Shown: positions 49,669 to 62,913, counted from the first letter of the stretch. The stretch is DNA of 64,000 nucleotides from Semisulcospira habei (GCA_036245525.1 BTPG01000001.1:222062774-222126773), one strand, 5' to 3'. Numbers and translations: made by a program. Notes: generated from the letters alone by a model not told the origin.

Positions 49669-50001
49669 TCAGTACCCCGAACTCGTCGTCAACCCGGTGG
49701 TATAGAACAGTGTGACTGTAATTAGTTTCTGGTTGCCATTTAACAGTTGAATGATAGTTTCATATAGTTCACTGGGGTAGGGCGGGCTGGTTTTCAACGC
49801 TTCATGGTTATCTCTGTCTCTCCATGAGAGGGTTATACCAGGCGGCATAGGCTCCCCGCCATAGTCTTTGTGTAGGGCTCTCCTCCACAGGAGTATCTTC
49901 CAGCCCTCAGTTTCGAAAATCACTTGAATTGGATCGTTAGTCCGTATTATCTTTTCTAAAGACAGTCTTGAGCTGGCCGCAGTGGAGCGTGTGACTGGCA
50001 T
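49669..50001 (-). CDS. Hypothetical 110-aa fragment
   Basis: Start MPVTRSTAASSRLSLEKIIR; then EGWKILLWRRALHKDYGGEP and KLITVTLFYTTG, after which the sequence becomes unrelated and ends. The composition and the hydrophobic VTLFYTTG strand look like a real protein N-terminus. It resembles the start of proteins that accompany invertebrate retroelements, but I cannot name the family. Probably truncated. Confidence 0.3.
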   Translation of the reverse strand: MPVTRSTAASSRLSLEKIIRTNDPIQVIFETEGWKILLWRRALHKDYGGEPMPPGITLSWRDRDNHEALKTSPPYPSELYETIIQLLNGNQKLITVTLFYTTGLTTSSGY

Positions 50002-52612
50002 AGTGGAAGTATGCCGATAATGGTGGTGCCGCCATAATCAGCTTATACTCGGGGTGTCGACATGTTTGCTGATCAGCTTGGAGTTAGTCGCCGTTACACA
50101 GTACAGGACACTTCAACGTCTGGCCAGTCTTTCAAAACCACTCATGCGTGACGAGATGCGGCGACAAGGACCATTCTATATAGTCTAGCAGCTGCCCTTC
50201 ATAGACGATCAGCCGTTTACGAGATAGTGATTTTCTAGAGAGTAACAAAGGTTTGGGTATATCAAAATAAAGTCTAGTATGAATAAAAGCAGTGCGCACT
50301 CGTTTTAAACCGCCGGAGGGTGGAGACATTTTTCTGTAGCACATTTTGTTTCCAGTATGGCTGCAGACGAAACCAGGACCTTCGCGGCCATGTTTACAGG
50401 GGATCAGTAGTTTACACGGGTCTCATTGTTCCTGTATTCAGTGGTAGTATGCACTATATGTCACTTAAAAGGATTTCATTTTTTAAAGTAATATTTTCAC
50501 ACTTAGATATATTAAGAGAAGAAACAATTACGAAAACGCTTGCCTTGAACGCAAAATTAATATTGTTTCGCAACAATAAGGTATCCCAAAATCACGTGAT
50601 CAAAACATCACGTGATGCCACGACCTCCGCGGACGTGAATTTCTGTGTGCCGACGGGTTCTTTTTTTATTTGTTCTACATAAGCTTGTTTGTTTAAAAAA
50701 AAAAAGCAAGTTGCTTTGTGCATTTTTACGGCTTGATAAAGGTTTGTCACGTTTATTTCCATTCACTTTACCATCGCTTTGCCCGTTTCATTTCGACAAC
50801 ACAGCACCAAAACAAAACGTAACCCACAACACAAACGCTATCTTCAAAACCTATGCTGCATTCTGTAAAAGAAAAAGAGTGCCACACCACTTGGTTTTAA
50901 CTGTCATGGCTGAGCAAAGTTTCGGAACTTGATTAATTATTTTATGCAGCAGTAACATTTATTTTAATCAGTTGCACTGACAAGCTATGTTGTGATGTGC
51001 GATCACTGCCAGTGCCAATTTTGCAGTCTCAGTGATCACTGATGGTACAGTACACTTCACACTGAAAAAAAAAATACACAGCACAATGTGAACACGCTTG
51101 GAAGTTCATGCAATGCTTTGTTTAAAATTGAACCCTATCTTGCTAGCAGTAGCCTACTGCACAAAAGAGGAACTTATTTTGCTGCTGTGTTATTTGCAGT
51201 TTGTCTGCATATAGACATTTGCAGTTTGCTGCAAGGATTCTTAGCAGCTGACATTAGCACTGACATATTGGGATTAAAACGAGAAAGAAAACGGAGAAAG
51301 GTGACACAGAGATGATTTAATAAATCAGTCAAGTGATCAAATGAATGAGATATCTATGTTTTATGATAAACAGCTAGATATGGGAGGGGGGGGGGGGGGG
51401 GGAGGAGGCACATACTTTATAATGTACACGTACTATTTCTTTCAGTGTTTCCATCACCCACTCATAACACCATTAGACTCGATGAGTTGTCATGTTTTGA
51501 GTGGTTTACAAAATACATGTACTTGTTGCTGTTACATTATCTTCTTACTGGTTTTGACATTTCGCTGTAAGATTTACAGTCACATACTTTAAGCGTGTTT
51601 CCCCCTAACGCACACAGAGGTTGACTGTATCATTGATATGTGTGTGTAGGTAGCGTTTGGTTTTGTTTGAGGTGGCAGTTTTGGCCTCACCTTTAAGTTT
51701 GGTGCCGCTGTGCATGTGGCCACCAGTACTATTTACAGAACTGATGACTGCATGTGCAGGCTAGTTCACGGTATCAAAATGTGAACTGGGCAGCCTATTG
51801 TTTGAAGTGATCAGTGGTAGCAACATCCATGATGTATGTGTGCATTTGGCCACTGGTACTGTTTACAAAGGTGCTGTTTACAGAACTAGTGGCTGAGTAG
51901 GCATATTATTATTAGTACTGTTATTGTTATCAGGTGGGGCCTTATCTCTAAGTTTTGGTGCCCCTGTGCATGAGGCCAACAGTACTTTTCACAGAACTGA
52001 TGGCTGCATGTGCAGTGTGGTTAACTGGACACATGAAATTTGTAGGTGGGCAGCTAAAATACAGGCAGTCAATACAAGCCACTTGCTTAACCTGAAGTCT
52101 CTATATATAGATTTTACAGTCCACTAATGCCCATCAGTATACAATTGTGCATGTCTTTTGTGGGTATTCTGTGATTTTGTATGTGGGCTGGGGTTGAAAG
52201 TGGGGCGGTATGGCACCTATTACCGTGTATGTACAAAACCTTCATTACAAACAAACATAAATTAATAATTTTAATAAATAGTTATTTGGGTTTAACGCCA
52301 CGCGGTAGACTACGGCCATCTCATGGCAGTTAAATAAATAAGATAAAGTAAGTCAAAGATACCTGGGACATAAGAATGCTAAGTAAAGTATAGATTATGA
52401 TCATGCACAGATGTACATTGGTGGATGTTCTGCGGTTTTGTGTGTGTAACTGGATTGGGGTTGGGAGCGAGTGATACTGCACCTATTACCATGTACGTGT
52501 ATAAGACATAAGACATTTATTCACCAAGTAAAACGTTACAAGGATTTTTGTGTGGCATGGCGACAGTAAAATATGTCCTCACTTGTAGGGCATTCATCAT
52601 GTCATACACTTA

Positions 52613-52830
52613 CGTCACCTCCTTCAGTTGCCACATTTCCTTCTGCCATTGAAGATAAGTAGCGGCTAATCTCTATGTTTGTTTGTTTGTCTATTTTGAC
52701 AAAGGGTATTTACCCGAAATATTAATAAATTGTGTTGTACCCGTCTTTTCTAAGCGTGTTTCTTTCTCCGTTGGGTACTTCTTTGCATATTACACGCTTG
52801 GCAGTCACCTTTTTGGTCTGGATTGATTTA
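52613..52830 (+). mobile_element. 218-bp insertion in copy B, Penelope-like
   Basis: Absent from unit A at the same point; flanked by TACACTTA at 52605-52612 and 52831-52838. Contains TTGACAAAGGGTATTTACCC followed by GAAATATTAATAAA, which resembles the 3' region of Penelope-like elements. The family call is tentative; the insertion itself is certain from the comparison. Confidence 0.55.
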
Positions 52831-53399
52831 TACACTTAGTTGGCGATCATCCTATATACAGCACTAAAAGATAGATAAACACAATATTAAACACAAATCA
52901 GTCATATGTCACAAATCATGGAATCACGTTGTTCCGTGCATGGTGATGTATTGAGGACAGCTTCTGGAAAAAAAATTGCATCTGAATCGAGAGGTCTGGC
53001 TTTAAAAGCACGAAACCGCTGGCCAGAGGGCAGAAGCTCGAAGAGATGATTGGCTGGGTGTGACAGATCTGACAGAATAGTACTGGTGGCCACATGCACA
53101 GGGGCACCATGGTGTATGTTCTTGAGCTGTATGCTGATGTGTATGTACAAAACCTACATTACAAACAAACAAAACAAAACAAACAAACAAAATAAATAAA
53201 TAATTTAAATAAATAAGATAAAGTAAGTCTACGGTACCTGGGACATATGCATGCTAGGTAAAGGATAGATTAAAAATTATGAACATACACAGATGTGTAT
53301 GTCCTTCTTTTGGTAGGTGTTCTGCGGTTTTATGTATGTATTTAGGTAAGGGTTGGGAGCAGGCAGTATGGCACCTATTACCATATTTTCTTGTTTGCT

Positions 53400-53795
53400 G
53401 ATGCCCCCACCCGGGTCTGCCCTGGGGGACTTGGGTGGGGTTAAGTACTTTTTAGTTCCCAGGGTCACCCTGGTCAGCCCCACAGGGTGGGTTTCCTTTC
53501 TATTCTGGGGCATGTGTTTCTGTCTACCCTTGGTCCATTCACCTGTATTTGTCTTTTTAAAACTCTCCCAACTGTCTGCACTGCCTGTAGCTCTTGATGT
53601 TGGATGTGTGTTGCTAGACAGTCTTAGCTTTATTTAGGCCCCATGTTGTAGGTTTATTTAACGTATTTGACCAGCTGGCGACATATATTCAATTTTCTGT
53701 TTAGTTTTTTTTTTTTTTCACAAGCAGTCCAGGCACGTCCTGAGAAAGCCTTGTTGCTGTCGGGACGTTAAGCAATGTACAATCAATCAATCATT
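53400..53795 (+). mobile_element. SINE-like repeat (unit B, first)
   Basis: Counterpart of 16771-17166, with a slightly longer T-run before CACAAGCAGTCCAGGCACGT. Confidence 0.5.
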
Positions 53796-54305
53796 GTTTG
53801 CTGATGTGTATGTACAAAACCTTCATTACAAGCAAACAAAATAAATAAATAATTTAAATATATACTTATTTGGGTTTAATGTCGAGCAGGCGACCAATGC
53901 CATCTCATGACGGTTAAATAAAAAAGATAAAGTAAGTCAAGATACCTGGGACATATGAATGCTCAGTAAAGGATAGATTATGAACATGCACAGATGTAAG
54001 TGTCGTTTGGTGGGTGTTCTCTGGTTGTGGAGTGGGGTTGGGAGTGGGCAGTATTACCATATATGTGTATGTGAACATCAGCATATGAACAAAACCTACT
54101 TTTCAAACAAACAAAAATAAATAATAAATTTAAATAACTAGGACATAAAAATACCAAATAAAGGATATATTATGAACATGCACAGATGTTTGTTTTGTGG
54201 TTTTGTATCTGGGGTGGGGAGCGGGTGGTATGCACCTATTACCATATGTGTACATGTTATGTTCACATCATATATGTGTATATGTATGTTCTCATCTTGT
54301 ATGCT

Positions 54306-54676
54306 GATGTCCCCCACCCAGGTCTACCCTGGGGGACTTGGGCGGGGTTAACTACTTTTTAGTTCCCAGGGTGACCCTGGTCAGCCCCACAGGGTGGGTT
54401 TTCCCCCTCTATTCAGGGGCGTGTGTTTCTGTCTACCCTTGGTACATTCACCAGTATTTACCTTTTTTAAACTCTTCCTACTGTCTGCACTGCTTGTAGC
54501 TCTTGATATTGGATGTGTGTTGCTAAAGGGTCTAGTTAGGTTTATTTAGTGTATTAGACCAGCTGGCGACATACATTCAATATACTGTTTAGTTTGGGTT
54601 TTTTCACAAGCAGTGCAGGCACGTCCTGTGAAAGTCTTGTTGCTGTCGGGACGTTAAACAATGTACAATCAATCAT
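54306..54676 (+). mobile_element. SINE-like repeat (unit B, second)
   Basis: Counterpart of 17662-18033, with an extra TGTATGCTGATG just before the head. Confidence 0.5.
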
Positions 54677-55974
54677 TTTATGCTGATGTGTATGTGCAAA
54701 CATACATCACAAACAAACAAACAAACAAAAAAATAATAAATTAATAAAATAAGTTGGGGATACCTGGGACCTATAAATATGCATGTTAAGTAAAGGATAG
54801 ATTATGAATATGCACAGATGTATGCATATTGAAAACAAATTTCCTCTCCTTGGTGACCACTACCATACCACTATAGTGATCATGTGCATCAAGGAATTCC
54901 TTCCATCCATAATTAAAAGGATAAATAATAAATAAATATGTAAGTGAATACATACATGAATCAATAAAAATAAATAAATAAAACATGTAATATAATAGAG
55001 AGGGCTACTATCTGTATTGTGTCTCATGCAGTCCTGATAAAGCTTAATCATAAGAGTCCTTGTGAGTACTTGAGTGCGGATTGGTTGAATTGGTTGCAAA
55101 AACTAAAATTTTATATTTAGGTGTTTAGCTGAACATGGTGATTTTGATGGAAACGGTTCGGAGATGGATTTCACTCTGCCTGGCTTGTGCTTAAGACCAG
55201 TCGGATACGAGTGTGCTTGACCAGTTAAAAATCCCATCTCCACTAATAAAATAAATAAAAAAAAGAGCAGACCTGCACTTAGAGCCGTTAGGCTGAAAAA
55301 CAGACGAACAACATGCATGTTGTATCCGGCCAAAGAATGTTGAAGATGGTCGGCAGACACATTGCACAACATGCACAAAGGGAGTTTACTTTCGATATGC
55401 TTTCCTCCCACAAAAGACCGAGTTCTATGGAAAAGGCTGTTTTCAAGACCAGGAAAAATAACGTATTTGACGTTGATAAGATGTTCAAAATCGAAAATAA
55501 TCTCTGTTTCAATTCAGGAGCAAAGTAAAGCTTCATCAACCGTGCGCGTCTGATTGACTTCTTTAGAAGGCTTCTCGCTGACCGCCATTTTGAAACTAGC
55601 GACGCGACTATGCTTACCGCATTAAAAATAATACTTTTAAACTTATTTTATCGTATATATGTATGCATGTTTACTTGCTGATGATTTTAATTTACTCACT
55701 GGAATAAACTTGTAACTTGTATGCTTGAAATTTTCAATGTTATGCACAAAAATTGTCTTGCACCTTATCCGGGCAGTGTACGAGGACTGGTTCCCTCACA
55801 TCGAAAAATAGCTTTCGAAAAACACTTCTACAAAAATGTCTCCATCCTAAGGACAAATATTGTTGCCATGCATAAACTATATGGCATTAGTACTTTCGTT
55901 TCGTACCTGCAAACCATTGTTACTCTTTTGACGAACTACTTAGTCTGCATAAATTGCGAAAAGCTGCTGGACTA

Positions 55975-56595
55975 ATAAGCGTGACACAAGTTAAGAGCTT
56001 AACTAGACGAGGCAGAGTCCGTGCCGCTTACACTTTACGTAACTAGCGCCACTGACGCCACAAAGACGAAGGACAACATGGCTGGACCATGTGAAGTCAA
56101 TACATAATGAAAAATTCACAGACTAATAAATAGTTACAAAATATGATGTCCACAGTCCTGACACTACACCATCGTGGAGAATTCACTGAGCACAAAGACT
56201 CTGCCAACAGAGAAATAACGTATGACTGCACAGTTTCCCGAATCGAGTGCGGAGAGACTAGAGCACGATGTGCATTCTCCGACGACTAAATCTGAATCAG
56301 AGTAAACACTGACATGTACAGCAGGAGATGGCCCGACCTTGATAATTCAAGGGTAGTGATGCAATCGATATGATTTGCTGGAAATCCTAGTTGTGTAAGA
56401 TAAGTAATTACAAGCGTATGATATGCACAGAAATTCCCAACAAAGAAAAAAAAAAGAAAAAAAAAAAAGCTCCGAAAGGAAAAGTACTAATAATTCAGAA
56501 CACGCAACAGGACGTCGGCCGCCGTTGGCCCGCGCAAAATAGACACGCAGACATGCAGATAAAAAGGAAAGTTTATTTACTTATATCTTGCTGAG
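55975..56595. other. Non-coding interval before the gap
   Basis: No gene. Holds a fragment of the dispersed MITE hairpin (CTTGATAATTCAAGGGTAGT near 56339), an A-rich run and a half copy of the GC-rich palindrome (GACGTCGGCCGCCGTTGGCC at about 56512). Confidence 0.4.
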
Positions 56596-56615
56596 NNNNN
56601 NNNNNNNNNNNNNNN
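56596..56615. other. Assembly gap (20 N)
   Basis: Twenty N bases. Linkage of features left and right of this point depends on scaffolding. Confidence 0.99.
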
Positions 56616-56721
56616 GCCACAGACTATGTCTTTGTAACATTAACTAATTTCATCCTTAGGATAAGATTATCAATTGGTTTAGATAACCATTGAGGTATAC
56701 GTGGCAGTTCTGGAGACAGGT

Positions 56722-56812
56722 CGGGCATGATAGTTCAAGGGAGGTGTCAGAATAACTCGGCGACTAAAGGCGCCAAGCTATTCTGACACCACCCTTGAAC
56801 TGTAATGTTCCA
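56722..56812. mobile_element. Core of the dispersed hairpin MITE
   Basis: CATGATAGTTCAAGGGAGGT...GCGCCAAGCTATTCTGACAC and complement. Same hairpin as at 13.7 and 27.2 kb; the TTAA ends are not found here. Confidence 0.5.
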
Positions 56813-57543
56813 TCCATCAGTTTGTAGCATGTGAGGGTTTTGGGGGCTACTAGCTTTGAGAGCACAAAATACAAAAACAGTTTTTGATAAATACTTTAGT
56901 TTCACGGATATGCCTGATGGACAGTCTACACGTGTGCTGATCTCTGATTTTAGATGTTACGGCCTGGAATTGTATAGTCTAAAATAGTCTAAAATCACAC
57001 ATCAGTTCACATATCTTTTTCCCGTTTATCGTGTTTATTGTTGAAACCCTTTGTTTATCAACTTTGTCGTGTCTCACAGTTTCATGAAATCTGTTGTTGT
57101 TGCAGGACCACCAGGTCTTTGTTGTTTACTAGCTGTTTGTTTGTTGCTGTGATTGTTTTCATGTAGGCTGGCGTCCTCTGACTACGAACAAAAGCCATAG
57201 AAATCTACCCTTGATCTCGCACCACTAACTTGTCAGTTAGAAATGGACTTTCAGGTGTACATCGTAAGTACAAAAATATTTCTCAGACCTTGTTTGAAAG
57301 ATTCAATTTTTGCAAGTTTATAGTGCAGTATCCATAGCCAACATTCCGCCATGATTACAATCTTGTATGAAATAACATTTTTTGGCAGTTGCCTCTCAGA
57401 TCAGGTTGGAATTACAACTCCGATGATGCGGTCTTTATTTCTCAACAAATGGTTAGTAGTTCGCAATATCCAGTTTATAAACGCGATCTTTTTCCGATAA
57501 TGCTGCACAATAGGATTGTTTTATTATTTCATTATGAACTCTT

Positions 57544-57652
57544 CCCAATGCGCAAAAGGCCATCGGGCCGACGTCGGCTGCCGTTGGCCCGCGCACAATC
57601 GTGCGCGGGCCAACGGCGGCCGACGACGGCCAGATGGCCTTTGCGCACTGGG
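57544..57652. mobile_element. GC-rich palindromic MITE
   Basis: Arms of about 52 bp (CCCAATGCGCAAAAGGCCAT... and ...ATGGCCTTTGCGCACTGGG) separated by AATC. Near-perfect; same family as 20773-20877. Confidence 0.65.
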
Positions 57653-57925
57653 TTTGAGCTGACGTAAAACAAAAAAGACATTTTTTCCTTTGCTATGACA
57701 TCTCTGTTACTTGTGCCTGCTCGCGTGGCTTGTGGAAAAGTCATAGGGTAAGCACTGAGAAACTGTTTTATTAGCGAATTTTAACACTCAAATTATTAGT
57801 TGATTTTAAAAGACAACTTTATAACGATTTCTCAAGTGTGTAGCACGCTTTTCAGATATATGTTACTCTGGCACTGTTACTGCATTCCAAAATAGTAACT
57901 GAAAATGATGTGCGTTTGTGTTTTA

Positions 57926-58010
57926 GGTTTTGGTGTTATTCCCCATTTCACTACTGCATTGCCATGTGCATGCCGAAGGTAAGTACAAAATGATACATTC
58001 GTGGGTGTAC

Positions 58011-58059
<49 letters not shown>

Positions 58060-58578
58060 GTGCGTGCGTGTGTATGTGTGCGTGCGTGTGTGTGTGTGTG
58101 CTTGCGCGCGCGTGTGATTTAAAGAGAGACAGTGATAACAACGAAACATACTGACATTACAAGTGAATTGCACATAACCAGGCAAACAGCAGAACTATGT
58201 TGAAACAGTACATATTTTCTCGTTTGCCTTGAAGATAGATCAATTATTTCTCACTCAGTTTAAGATAGAAATACCAGCAAACTAGCTATTTTTACAATGC
58301 AAGATATGACAGACAGACTAACTTGTAATTTTCCAATTTTCAGAAAGACAGATAAACTTACCGTCTGACTGAAGGTGATCAATGGCATATTTGTTTGCTT
58401 GTTTGTTTGTTTGATGTGCAGGAATCAAGTCCCGATGTGAGAGCCCGGCAACGTACATGGGAGACACTGGCAGCGTGATGTGTTATTTCAGTGTGGACCT
58501 GAAGCAAAGCAGCAAAAGTTTCCGCCTCTACCGCTACAGCATGGACCCCACCAATATAAGCACACGGGATGAGCGTTA
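57926..58578 (+). CDS. Possible Ig-like domain gene, two exons
   Basis: A candidate exon at about 57926-57978 encodes [17 protein letters not shown], signal-peptide-like, between TTTTAG and GTAAGT. A second at about 58423-58578, after a T-rich tract and GTGCAG, encodes [20 protein letters not shown], then FSVDL...FRLYRYS. The phases fit (one base plus two make a glycine codon). Cys..Cys spacing with V.C.F resembles Ig-superfamily exons of secreted molluscan proteins. It ends in a stop after TRDER or at a GTTAGT donor. A (GT)n tract sits in the intron. No start exon was identified; could be a pseudogene fragment. Confidence 0.4.
58012..58110. repeat. (GT)n microsatellite
   Basis: GT run with CG interruptions; the open frames across it are repeat translations. 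Confidence 0.9.
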
Positions 58579-58924
58579 GTCTGTCTTCTCTTTCTGTTTG
58601 GGATCTGGCCTTTTCGTACATTGCCGTTACATCTCCGGTGCAAACGTGCATTTCTCAGTCTCACCAGTCACGCAGGCTTTATTTTATCCTTCTCTCTTTC
58701 TCCCTCTCTCTCTCTCTCTCTGATTTTAGACATAGTGTTTACATTCAGAGATGCATCCTGGCGAGGGATGTAGGGTTTCTGCCCCTCCCCCTCCGAGGAC
58801 AGGATGTCGGACACATTGGGTTATCGTGCAAGGCAATATCGGCTGTGTTCAACCACCACACTTCTCCAGCCAGCATTGGGGGAGGGGGGGGGGGGCGCGT
58901 GAGGAGGTGGTGGTGGTGGTGGAA

Positions 58925-59047
58925 TTCATAATAATAATGATGATTTCTATGGCGCCTAACCTCAGGTAGAGCTCTAGGCGCCTTACAAATTTCCAAAATA
59001 CAATTACAAAAACTGTACACAATATTACACGCGCGCGCACACACGCA

Positions 59048-59140
<93 letters not shown>

Positions 59141-59960
59141 TCCAAGCACCAAAGCAAAACTACAACAGAATCCTCAGCTGTCAATGATTAATCAGTGGGG
59201 TAATGGAGTTGGAACAGGTGTGTTTTTAGCACAGATTTAAAAACGTCTTTTGAAGCACCGTGGCGGACATGGGATGGGAGTTCGTTCCAGTACAGCAGCC
59301 CAAGATATGAAAAAGACCGCTGGCCAAAAGACTTGGTACGGACAAAAGGTACACGCAAAATGCGGCTGTCAGCAGAGGATCTGAGTTGTCTTGAGGGAGT
59401 GTACGGCTGCAGGAGAGAGGACAGGTACGGGGGGCTTGATGTGGAAAGGCAGCTGAAGCAGACAGAAGAAAGTTTATACTGAATTCTTGCAGCCACATGG
59501 AGCCAGTGATGGAATTTAATTATAGGTGTAATATAATCAGTTTTGCGCTTTTTGGTGATGAGCCTCGCAGCAGAATTCTGTACTTTTTGAAGCCTGTCAA
59601 TCTGATATTTGGGACAACCTGCATACAGTGAATTACAATAGTCCAGCTTGGAAAGAACAAATGCACAGATGAGGGTTTTTGTGGCTTCAATGGTCAAATA
59701 GTGTCTGATAGAAAAAATGTGACGGAGCTCCATGTAGGCTGTGCGACAGGTGTTGACAATCTATTGGTTCATGGAAGTGTTTCGTCCAGGGTTACTCCAA
59801 GATTCTTGGCGGTATGTGAGAAATTGATGATGCTGGTTCCTATGGTCATGGACGTGGGGAGGGAAAGTGAACTGATCAATCTGGGGGGTTTGATTCATCA
59901 TGTCTCTCATGCTGCTTTTCAGCCTAAAAATTCTAACAAAGGTCGGGAGGGGGTGGTGGT
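58925..59960 (-). pseudogene. CR1/L2-like LINE 3' end
   Basis: Minus strand. RT thumb and C-terminus with INFSHTAKNLGVTLDETL-like and LDYCNSLYAGCPKYQIDRLQ, LQKVQNSAARLI and WNELPSHVRHGAS, the standard end of L2/CR1 proteins. The 3' UTR includes (CA)n at 59034-59138 and an (ATT/ATC)n tail at 58925-58945. 5'-truncated at about 59960 by a G-rich tract; one frame break near 59735. Confidence 0.7.
59034..59138. repeat. (AC)n microsatellite
   Basis: About 50 AC units inside the LINE 3' UTR. Confidence 0.9.
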
Positions 59961-60861
59961 GGGGTGGGGGTGGGGGACAGGCGACAATGCAACCCTTAAC
60001 CGGGGGGAGCGCGGGGCGGGAGGGGGGGGGAGGGGGTGGGGGTTGGGGGTTGGAGGGGGTTGGGTTGATAGTCTTCTAGTCTTTTTTTTGTTGTAGATGT
60101 TTTTTTTTTGGTTTGCTTGGTCAGAGATGTCACTAGCATTCTGGCAACTTGTGCGGTTATACTCCATGAGCCAGACCTAACTAACTGTGCACCCCCCCCT
60201 CCCGTACTCTATAAAATGGACTTCAAAGTGTACATTAGCATGTTCTAGGATGTTTTGGCCATGTTACCATAAAATCCTTAGGAACACACTAGAGATATAG
60301 CCGATGGCGCAATGGAATCCCCATTCGCGCTCATTACCGATGCTAAAATGAGCTTCAGAAACACCTTCCTTCAGAAATCATTCCAGAAACCAAAATCAGG
60401 CATTCTTGTGTTAAGCACACATCCTCTGTAAAAAATCAGAATAAAAAAAATATTAAATCTCTGGCTCACAGTGGTGGTATTTGTGCACCCAGTACACGGC
60501 CAATTCCGCAACAACAACAACAAAAAGAAGTCAAAAATAATGTATCAGATGCCCTCAACAACGGAAGTCCATTTTTAGGCTTACATTATTAGAACAGTAT
60601 GTCAGCATTACTATAAACTTGGTGATGTTGTGATCCCTGTGAGTTCCACAGTGGCTGATTTTTCTATACCTACCCTCTAGTTGTAAAAATACACAAAATT
60701 AATTAGAAAAGATACTACAGCTCCCCTTCATTTCTACCTCTCGTTACCTATTTAGTTTCAATAATATGAGCATAGTGTGCAAGAAAATGAGGAACGTTGC
60801 CATTCTTTGCGATAAATTTGTTGTGAACGATAACCTTTTCTCCCGTCTCATAACCACCCTA
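59940..60861. other. G-rich tract and non-coding interval
   Basis: 59945-60065 is dense in GGGG runs (G-quadruplex-prone). 60066-60861 shows no gene or repeat that I recognise. Confidence 0.4.
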
Positions 60862-61505
60862 ATGGGTGCCCAATGGACCACCACCTTGACGTGGTTGGGG
60901 GGGGGGGGGGGGGGCTTGCGTGTCTCACTGACCTGGAGAGCTATGCTGGTCGGAGCTTAATGCTCCTGGTAGGGTCTCCCAAGCCAGACAGGTTGAAGGG
61001 TAGAGACCAGACGAAGCGTGGTCCCTGGTGCTCCAGGTTGGGGGTTCGGCACAGGGCTTACCACTCTGCCCTAGAAAACATTCCCTGGTTACGGAAACAG
61101 CAACAGAATCAACATCCATGAGCAGTTGTGACGGGCCTCTGGAGTCACCTCAGGAGACTTGTATGAATGGCAGTGGTGAAAGCCACTTTGTATAAGCCAC
61201 TGACAGGAAGACAGAGGTCTTGAACACCAAAACCAAGACAACAATAGGTTTTTGGAATGGCCGTACCATGTATCAAACTGGCAAACTGGCGCAAGTAACA
61301 GCAGAAATGCGCCGATACAATCTACATATATAGGCATTAGCGAGAGCAGATGGACTGGACCAGGAAAAGTGACAACATCAACAGGAGAGACAGTTCTATA
61401 TTCAGGAAGAGAGGCCAATCAGCATGAAGAAGGAGTTGCCATCATCTTGAGAAAAGGAGTGGAAAGGAGCTTAATAGAATGGAAACCTCTAAACATATAT
61501 ATCGA
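60862..61505 (+). pseudogene. RTE-type LINE 5' fragment
   Basis: Plus strand: 5' untranslated region, then endonuclease start IGFWNGRTMYQTGKLAQVTA, LGISESRWTGPGK (E in the catalytic block) and VLYSGREANQHEEGVAIILR, in two frames. RTE-clade style; ends abruptly against the next LINE. Complements the 3' fragment at 26401. Confidence 0.65.
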
Positions 61506-62875
61506 GCCTGGTCCATGGTAGCTGTAACAAACTGTTCCTCGTGTTTTGTCTTTGACTATCCAAAAATAACATACGAAGGTAAGATGGGGTTTTATGGTGA
61601 AGAATTTTATGCATAAGTATGCATCGATTAAATGTGAACTGTTTGTTTAGTTTTAGCAGTCGGATGGTTCTAAACTTTTCGTCGGTGGGAGAGGGACCAG
61701 GCACAGTTAACTTTACCCCCCGACGATACAATGAGTTAAGTTTCTTTAAATATACCTCACTGCATCCATCCCAGATAGTGGAGCAGTAATCACAGTGTGT
61801 CTTAATATGGGCATGGAGAAAAAATCTTCTAGTGTCAGTGTTAACTATTTGACTTAGTTTTGATAGCAGGAATAGATTTTTAGATATTGTTTTGCATGTG
61901 TTTTCGATAGTCGGTTCCCAGCTGAGCTGGTTATCTACTGTGACTCCAAGCAAACGATGTTTTTTTTAACTTGATCAAGGGGCTCAGAGTTCAGGTATAA
62001 TGTTAAGGGCAGGAGACCACGTTGATGTTTTTGGCGTGAAGTAATCAACATACTCTTTGTCTTTTGGATACTAATTATCATATGATTATGTTGGCACCAG
62101 CTTGAAACCTCATCAAGACTTTGGTGGAGAACTTCGTTTATTTTTGGCAATTCGCTGTTTGATGTATGTATGGTAGTGTCATCAGCAAATAAGTCACATG
62201 TTGCATCGGGATGTGAGATAGAGAATGGTAAATCATTGATAAATATGTTGAATAACAATGGGCCCAAAATTGACCCTTGAGGAACACCACACGTTACTAA
62301 ACCTTCACTCGAGTAATTACCATTAAGCAAAACTTTCTGTCTTCTGTCACTTGGATAGGATAATATCAGATGTACGGTATTGGAATCGATGTGATACATC
62401 GGTAGTTTTTTTTTTTTTTTTTAAAATAAGATAGAGTGGTTGACTAAATCAAAGGTTCTTTTAAGGTCAAGAAAAACTGCACCTGATAACTGAGAATTAT
62501 TAATGGCTGTAATCCATTTATCAATGATATGTATAAGGGCAGTTTGGCAAGAGTGTTGCGGGCGAAACCCAGACTGCATTTTACTGAGTAGACAGTTCTG
62601 TTCTAGAAAATTTTGCAGATGTGTATGGATATGTTTTTCAATAGGTTTTGAGATGAATGATTCAATGATTCAATGATTCAATGAAGCTTTATTTATCAAC
62701 GGTTGAGGCATTGACATCGTCACAGACATAGCCATTTTTCAAACCTGCCGTTGCTACAAAACTACGAGACAAAATACAAAAAAAACTAAGTATATAGTGA
62801 AATGTAAATGAAACTGACAAAAACATTGCTAGTTTAGGGAAAGAAAGTCCCATGACAATCTCACACACCTAAACT

Positions 62876-62913
<38 letters not shown>

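Larger units (their letters stand above)
50181..55974. mobile_element. 5.8-kb repeated unit, copy B
   Basis: Second copy of the unit at 14045, same orientation, with ends TAGTCTAGCAGCT / AGCTGCTGGACTA whose inverted tips match better than in copy A. Flanks TATA and ATAA do not form a clean duplicate (ATA/ATA at three bases). It retains about 300 bp at 52142-52440 that copy A lacks and carries an extra insert at 52613-52830. Two SINE-like repeats and several degenerate tandem blocks lie inside. No recognised protein. Confidence 0.65.

Noticed and set aside
58745..59184. Long Cys-Val frames near the AC tract
   Set aside because: Microsatellite within a LINE 3' UTR.
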